From assembly GCA_003342815.1 (NCBI GenBank), contig PTEX01000003.1:1076435-1140434 (forward strand): a stretch of DNA of 64,000 nucleotides. The letters run 5' to 3'. A program made the position numbers and the translations under genes. Each line of letters begins with the position of its first letter. The stretch's first letter is position 1. Under the pieces are notes generated by a model. That model ran no database searches and was not told the DNA's origin. It saw nothing but the letters and a program-made list of their open reading frames with translations. This stretch comes from Eudromia elegans (lineage: Eukaryota; Chordata; Aves; Tinamiformes; Tinamidae). This document shows, one piece after another, positions 59,901-64,000 of this stretch.

Positions 59901-62250
59901 AGGCCACCACCACTCCGCTGAAGTTGTTTACTATCTGTAGAGTGAGGTGAACCTAATTCCTATTTGATACTTCAACAATATCAAGACACTTCATCAGATA
60001 CTTCAACAGTAAATCTGGGAAGTTCAAATCAGAATTTGGATGCCATGGCTTGTGTTCGTAGGTAAAGTCTCCACTTTTCTTTCCATAGTTGGCTCTATCC
60101 TAGATTTATCTCTATTACACTGCTGTCAGTGCTCATTGATTTTGCACACTCCCGCTTGATGGGCCATTTAATTAACATTAATCTGTTTTGAATATGCAGC
60201 CTGCATACCTAAGATGTGTACATTGGAGTAACCAGGTAAAGTATTATCTTTATATGTTTAACCACTGATAACCCACATGTCATTTAGAGATAAGCTCCTT
60301 TTATAAATTCCCTGCAATGCAATGATTTTTTTTATTATATTTTAATGCAAAGTCCTTTGCAAAGCTTGTGGGTGTAATTTCTTGTTAAGAAGGCTGACTT
60401 TTAACACCAGTCTGGGAACTGGACTACACAGCTGGTTCTTGAAGATAGGTCTTTGAATCATTTGCCATCTGGTTACTTGAAAGTTTATGTAAAATGAATC
60501 TGGTGTCATTCCCCAGATGTCCAGACACTTCTGCCGTTTATGTTAATTGACCCAGTTTGCAAAGTCCAAAGAAAGGACAAAGAATGAGTAGATGGTAGAG
60601 ATCAAATTTCTCTCTCTCATAGATATGACTGGAAAGTTGAGAAGATGGAACAGGAGAGCTGGCATTCTCCCAAATTTAGCTTTCCAAGAGGATTTCTTCT
60701 TGCAGCAGTCAAGGCAGCAAGAGATTTGTAGAAAACTTGAACAAGATTTTTTTTTTATTTCTTTTGATGAAAAGATTTAATTCCCGGAAGGCAGTGTCTA
60801 TTAAGGCAGTGGAAGCATACATTCAAGGTGAGAGGCCACTATTAGCCAAGCTAAAAATTATTTTAATGGGTCACAGAGGAGTAACTAGTTATATTTTTTT
60901 CCCCTATAATCAAGGTCGGGAGGGAAGAACTAAAGATTTATTCCAAGTAATTCATACATGTCCTACATAAAAAATTGTGAGAAAGGAAAAACGTAAGTTG
61001 TCCTCCTCCTTATTGCAAGTATCAAACTACAGAACCATAGTATCTGATTTGAAAAGGTGAATAAAATGACTGAGAATTGTGAAAGGTGAATTTATTGACT
61101 ATAAAGAACATTAGTACTGCAGATATGAAAAGATTTGTGCTTGCTGTGAAAGCTAATCACTCAAATCACTCAAGTGAAAATGTATATCTTCTGTGATATC
61201 TATCTCTCCAATTCTAAGAATAACTAGGATCCAAGAATTTTGCTAATAGGAAAATTTCATATACAAGAACTTCAGTGTTTCTCAGCTGCTGCTTACATAA
61301 GCAGCATAATACAGGCAGTGTCCTTACAGCAGTAATCAGGTGAACCACGCATAGACTAGATACAGGAGACACCTGAATGGCCACCGTGTCAAAACCAGAA
61401 CTTGAGCTAAGTACAAGAGCTAGCTCATTGGCTTGGGTTCAGAAGCAGATTGCTGTTTTAAAAAATGATTTTTTATTAAGCATAGATCCTTATGATCCAT
61501 ATGATAACCATTTTCCAAATTCTGGATGCTTTTCAGTGCAAAAGGCCTAATATCAGAACTAGATGTAAAATCTCTTGATATTTCACTGTCATTTTTGTTT
61601 TATACAGGCAAAGGCTTCAGTGATGGATGAAGTTAAAACACACAAATAAAATAGAAAAAACAACAAAAAAGCAGATGTAGAATTGCTATGCTATTTAGAT
61701 CTGTTCTAGAAACTGGTAGCAAGTATATCAGAAAAATACTATTTCCCTGGTATAAGCAAGACTGTGGACAATCATCCTTTTCCAAGCTGTGCTGTACTAG
61801 TTTCTGAGACAGTATAGTCCACAAGCAGCTTACTGTTTCCCTGCCATCGTCCCTAGATGGGGGGCAGATGTAAAAGAAATTGTATGATCACTCCTGATCC
61901 AACTGCATAACCTGAAACCAGAGCCCTGTGTGGAATGTCCACGCTCAGAGTGAGTGGAGAAGGGAAGCAACTCCCCACCAGTGGAATGGGGAGGGATAGA
62001 GACAACCACCAGCAATGAGGAGGTAACAAGCAATTGACACCGCTCTCAACTTCAAGAGTTTTACTCTTTGGCAAAAATGTCAAAATCTTATTTTAGGGTG
62101 GCTTACTGCCATGGTTGTTCCGCTACAACAGCAGGTTTTTTGCTTTTTTGTTTATTTGTTTGATTGCTTGATTGATTTAGGGGGGAAATAGGTTTAAAAT
62201 ATTCTATAGACAGTAACAGGAAAGTATTTGTTCATAAAACCTCCATGTAG

Positions 62251-62274
62251 TGATTCTATGTTTCTATGATTCTA
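62251..62274 (+). mobile_element. Probable eroded CR1 tail
   Basis: Three consecutive 8-base units TGATTCTA, TGTTTCTA, TGATTCTA match the terminal repeat that ends CR1 LINEs. The preceding 40 bases show only ACCTCCATG-like similarity to the CR1 3' end, so this would be an old, strongly diverged plus-strand copy. A chance short tandem repeat is the alternative. Confidence 0.4.
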
Positions 62275-62370
62275 ATCTAGTGTAAGAGGAGATGCATTCA
62301 ACTTTGGCTGTTTTTGCAGTCCCCATGTATCTGAAGGTAGATTATGGATGGAATACACACACACATATAC

Positions 62371-62402
62371 ATGAAAAGTATTAAACATGAAAAGTATTAA
62401 AC
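62371..62402. repeat. Perfect 16-base tandem duplication
   Basis: ATGAAAAGTATTAAAC occurs twice without mismatch (62371-62386, 62387-62402), immediately after a short CA/TA repeat. The identity suggests a recent slippage or duplication event. Confidence 0.95.
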
Positions 62403-64000
62403 AGCTTTTCTGTATGCAAAAGCATAAAATGTCCTGATCTCAAAATTAATATATTTACATTGACTGGTATAAAATAGAAGCAGTTTTTAACGCTATGAAC
62501 ATTCTCAGCAGCACAGACACTTTAATTCATGCTCTGTGCTTAACTAATGGCAGCTGTATTCTTCAAAATTGCACACTTGGCCCTGTCCTCCTACACTCTC
62601 TTGCAGCTAACCAACAAAAGCTCTGAAGGGTTTAAAAATAATCTTACTGAGCTCAGGGCAAAGGAGACTTTTACACTGATGGTATGCTGCAGGCCTTTTT
62701 GAATCGATTTATCAAACCCAAGCCAAAACTACAAAATTAGAGATAAATTTTAACTCTAATTATGCATGCAGTAATTGTTAATAAAATCATAAACTAATAG
62801 ACAGTAGTCTAGTGTTCACTATAGTGACTATCAGTTCTGCAAATGTCTCATTTATATTGTTTTTCAGGATGAAAGCATTAAAACTACCACTGGTATTTTT
62901 AACTAATGACAGATCTAGATGATTTTCCCAGAGCCTTAATTTTCTAGGGGATTGGTAATTTCCATCATCACTGATGCTAATTGGCTGAAGCAAGTTTCAC
63001 TGACCTCAGTCAAATTTAGGCAGCTGTGTTTGCCTATCTATAAATTCTATTTGCCAGCAGCAGGTACTACTAAAAAACCCAAGGCTGCAAATGAAGCAAC
63101 ACAAGCAGGAAAAAAAGGAGAAATAGAAAAGAAAAAAGAAATTGGCATTAGCATATTAATAAAGCTCCTTACATATTTATAAAATATAAGCTGATATATT
63201 TCTTTGACTGTGTTTAAGATTTTTCAAGAGTTTCCTCTTCTTGCTGTTGCATGGCATAGTCCTCATGTACACAGCAGTCGCTGCTGCATGACTCACTCAT
63301 TGCACCAGGCAGAGCTCATCACTATAGGCAGGCTCGTGCTATAGGCAGACGTCACATTCGGGGCAGCTGTCGAATGTTTCTTAATGTTCCCGGTGTGCTG
63401 TGACCAGGCAGTGCGTGCACAATCATTTTAATGCTTTCATCGCTTCGACCATCCGTGAAAATGTTAGACTGACCAGTCTTGGCTACGGATCTGCATTTAG
63501 GTTAAGAACAGTTCAAGAGAAATTCTGCCCCAAGGCCACATAACACTACTGGAAGCAAAGCTGTAGCAGTGCAGGAGCTGTTGAATGATCCAAGTACTAG
63601 ACCAGGCATACCCTTGGGCTCAGCTATACACCCACCCCAGTTTACATTGCATTTTCCTCTTTATGAACTAATCCTTTCAACTCTTAGCATTTTGGCCATA
63701 GGAACATTTTGATAGAAAGTGGTTCAGGTCAGGATTAAGATCTATGTTGCCAAACACAGGAGATATGACGTCTTTGCTCTGCATCAGCCACTGAGGGAAA
63801 ATTATCATTCCAATAAACTGGAGCAATAAAGTACAGCCGGGGCAAAATTTTCATCACTAAAGGACTTTCATGTGTCAGAGGTTCAGCTAGACAGGAATTT
63901 GAGGACTGGAAAAGGAAGACAGAACTGGGCAAAGGTTTGGTGGTCTTGCTCACAGTCAAGGGTATCCTGATTTGTTCCCTGATGCCAGCACACTGGCCAG

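Larger units (their letters stand above)
56919..64000. other. AT-rich non-coding stretch, no gene seen
   Basis: The longest frames are 112 codons (57416-57754, minus) and 110 codons (56833-57165, plus, starting just inside the preceding block), both unrecognised. Simple sequence: T runs near 60328 and 60748, TTTG/ATTG-type 4-base periodicity at 62135-62179, (CA)n at 62355-62365. The CR1-like tail and 16-base duplication are listed separately. No RNA gene or recent mobile element was seen. Confidence 0.6.

Noticed and set aside
1..64000. CRISPR array, operon or bacterial defence system
   Set aside because: No spaced identical repeats, no ribosome-binding-site-led gene runs and no long ORFs; the CR1 LINE shows the DNA is vertebrate.

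Overview
The window reads as non-coding vertebrate DNA, most likely from a bird. The strongest evidence is a low-divergence 3' end of a CR1 LINE at about 47430-47723, ending in the ATTCTGTG-type 8-base tail typical of this clade. Other support is the low density of recognisable interspersed repeats, the absence of recent SINEs, and the AT-rich composition with a few isolated GC-rich patches. Nothing looks prokaryotic or viral: there is no gene-dense layout, no operon and no long ORF. The longest open frame, 159 codons, runs through a microsatellite. I do not call any protein-coding gene, tRNA, rRNA or CRISPR array. The window is best explained as part of a gene desert or a very long intron.

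Layout. From 1 to 21 kb the sequence is AT-rich, with a pyrimidine-rich tract (853-1210), a homeodomain/POU-motif-rich candidate conserved element (3040-3440), a small CpG-rich patch that could be a short exon (5787-5950), several perfect hairpins (6044-6070, 16771-16808) and another candidate conserved element (14611-14830). An old MIR-like SINE lies at 21284-21402. From 25.4 to 27.9 kb there is a compact cluster of regulatory-looking sequence: a region with overlapping open frames on both strands containing a TCTCGCGAGA palindrome, a homeodomain-rich block with a TGATTAATCA palindrome, a clear CpG island (about 27430-27670), and directly next to it TTAATTAA and a head-to-head pair of forkhead-type motifs. 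This is the best candidate promoter or enhancer in the window. From 28 to 42 kb there is little beyond simple repeats and small tandem duplications. From 41.9 to 43.6 kb a second cluster combines GC-rich patches with AT-rich, motif-dense stretches. From 45.6 to 47.7 kb are two AT/GT microsatellites, a GC-rich patch and the CR1. The remainder (47.7-64 kb) is unremarkable apart from a degenerate minisatellite (50646-50732), a splice-site-like pair (51415-51472), a modestly long open region (56216-56918), a probable eroded CR1 tail (62251-62274) and a perfect 16-base tandem duplication (62371-62402).

How it may work together. If the two motif-rich clusters are truly conserved, the window would be a regulatory landscape for a developmental gene outside it, with the CpG island as a possible start site for a non-coding or alternative transcript. 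That is inference: conservation, transcription and chromatin cannot be seen from one sequence. All counts and motif matches were made by eye.
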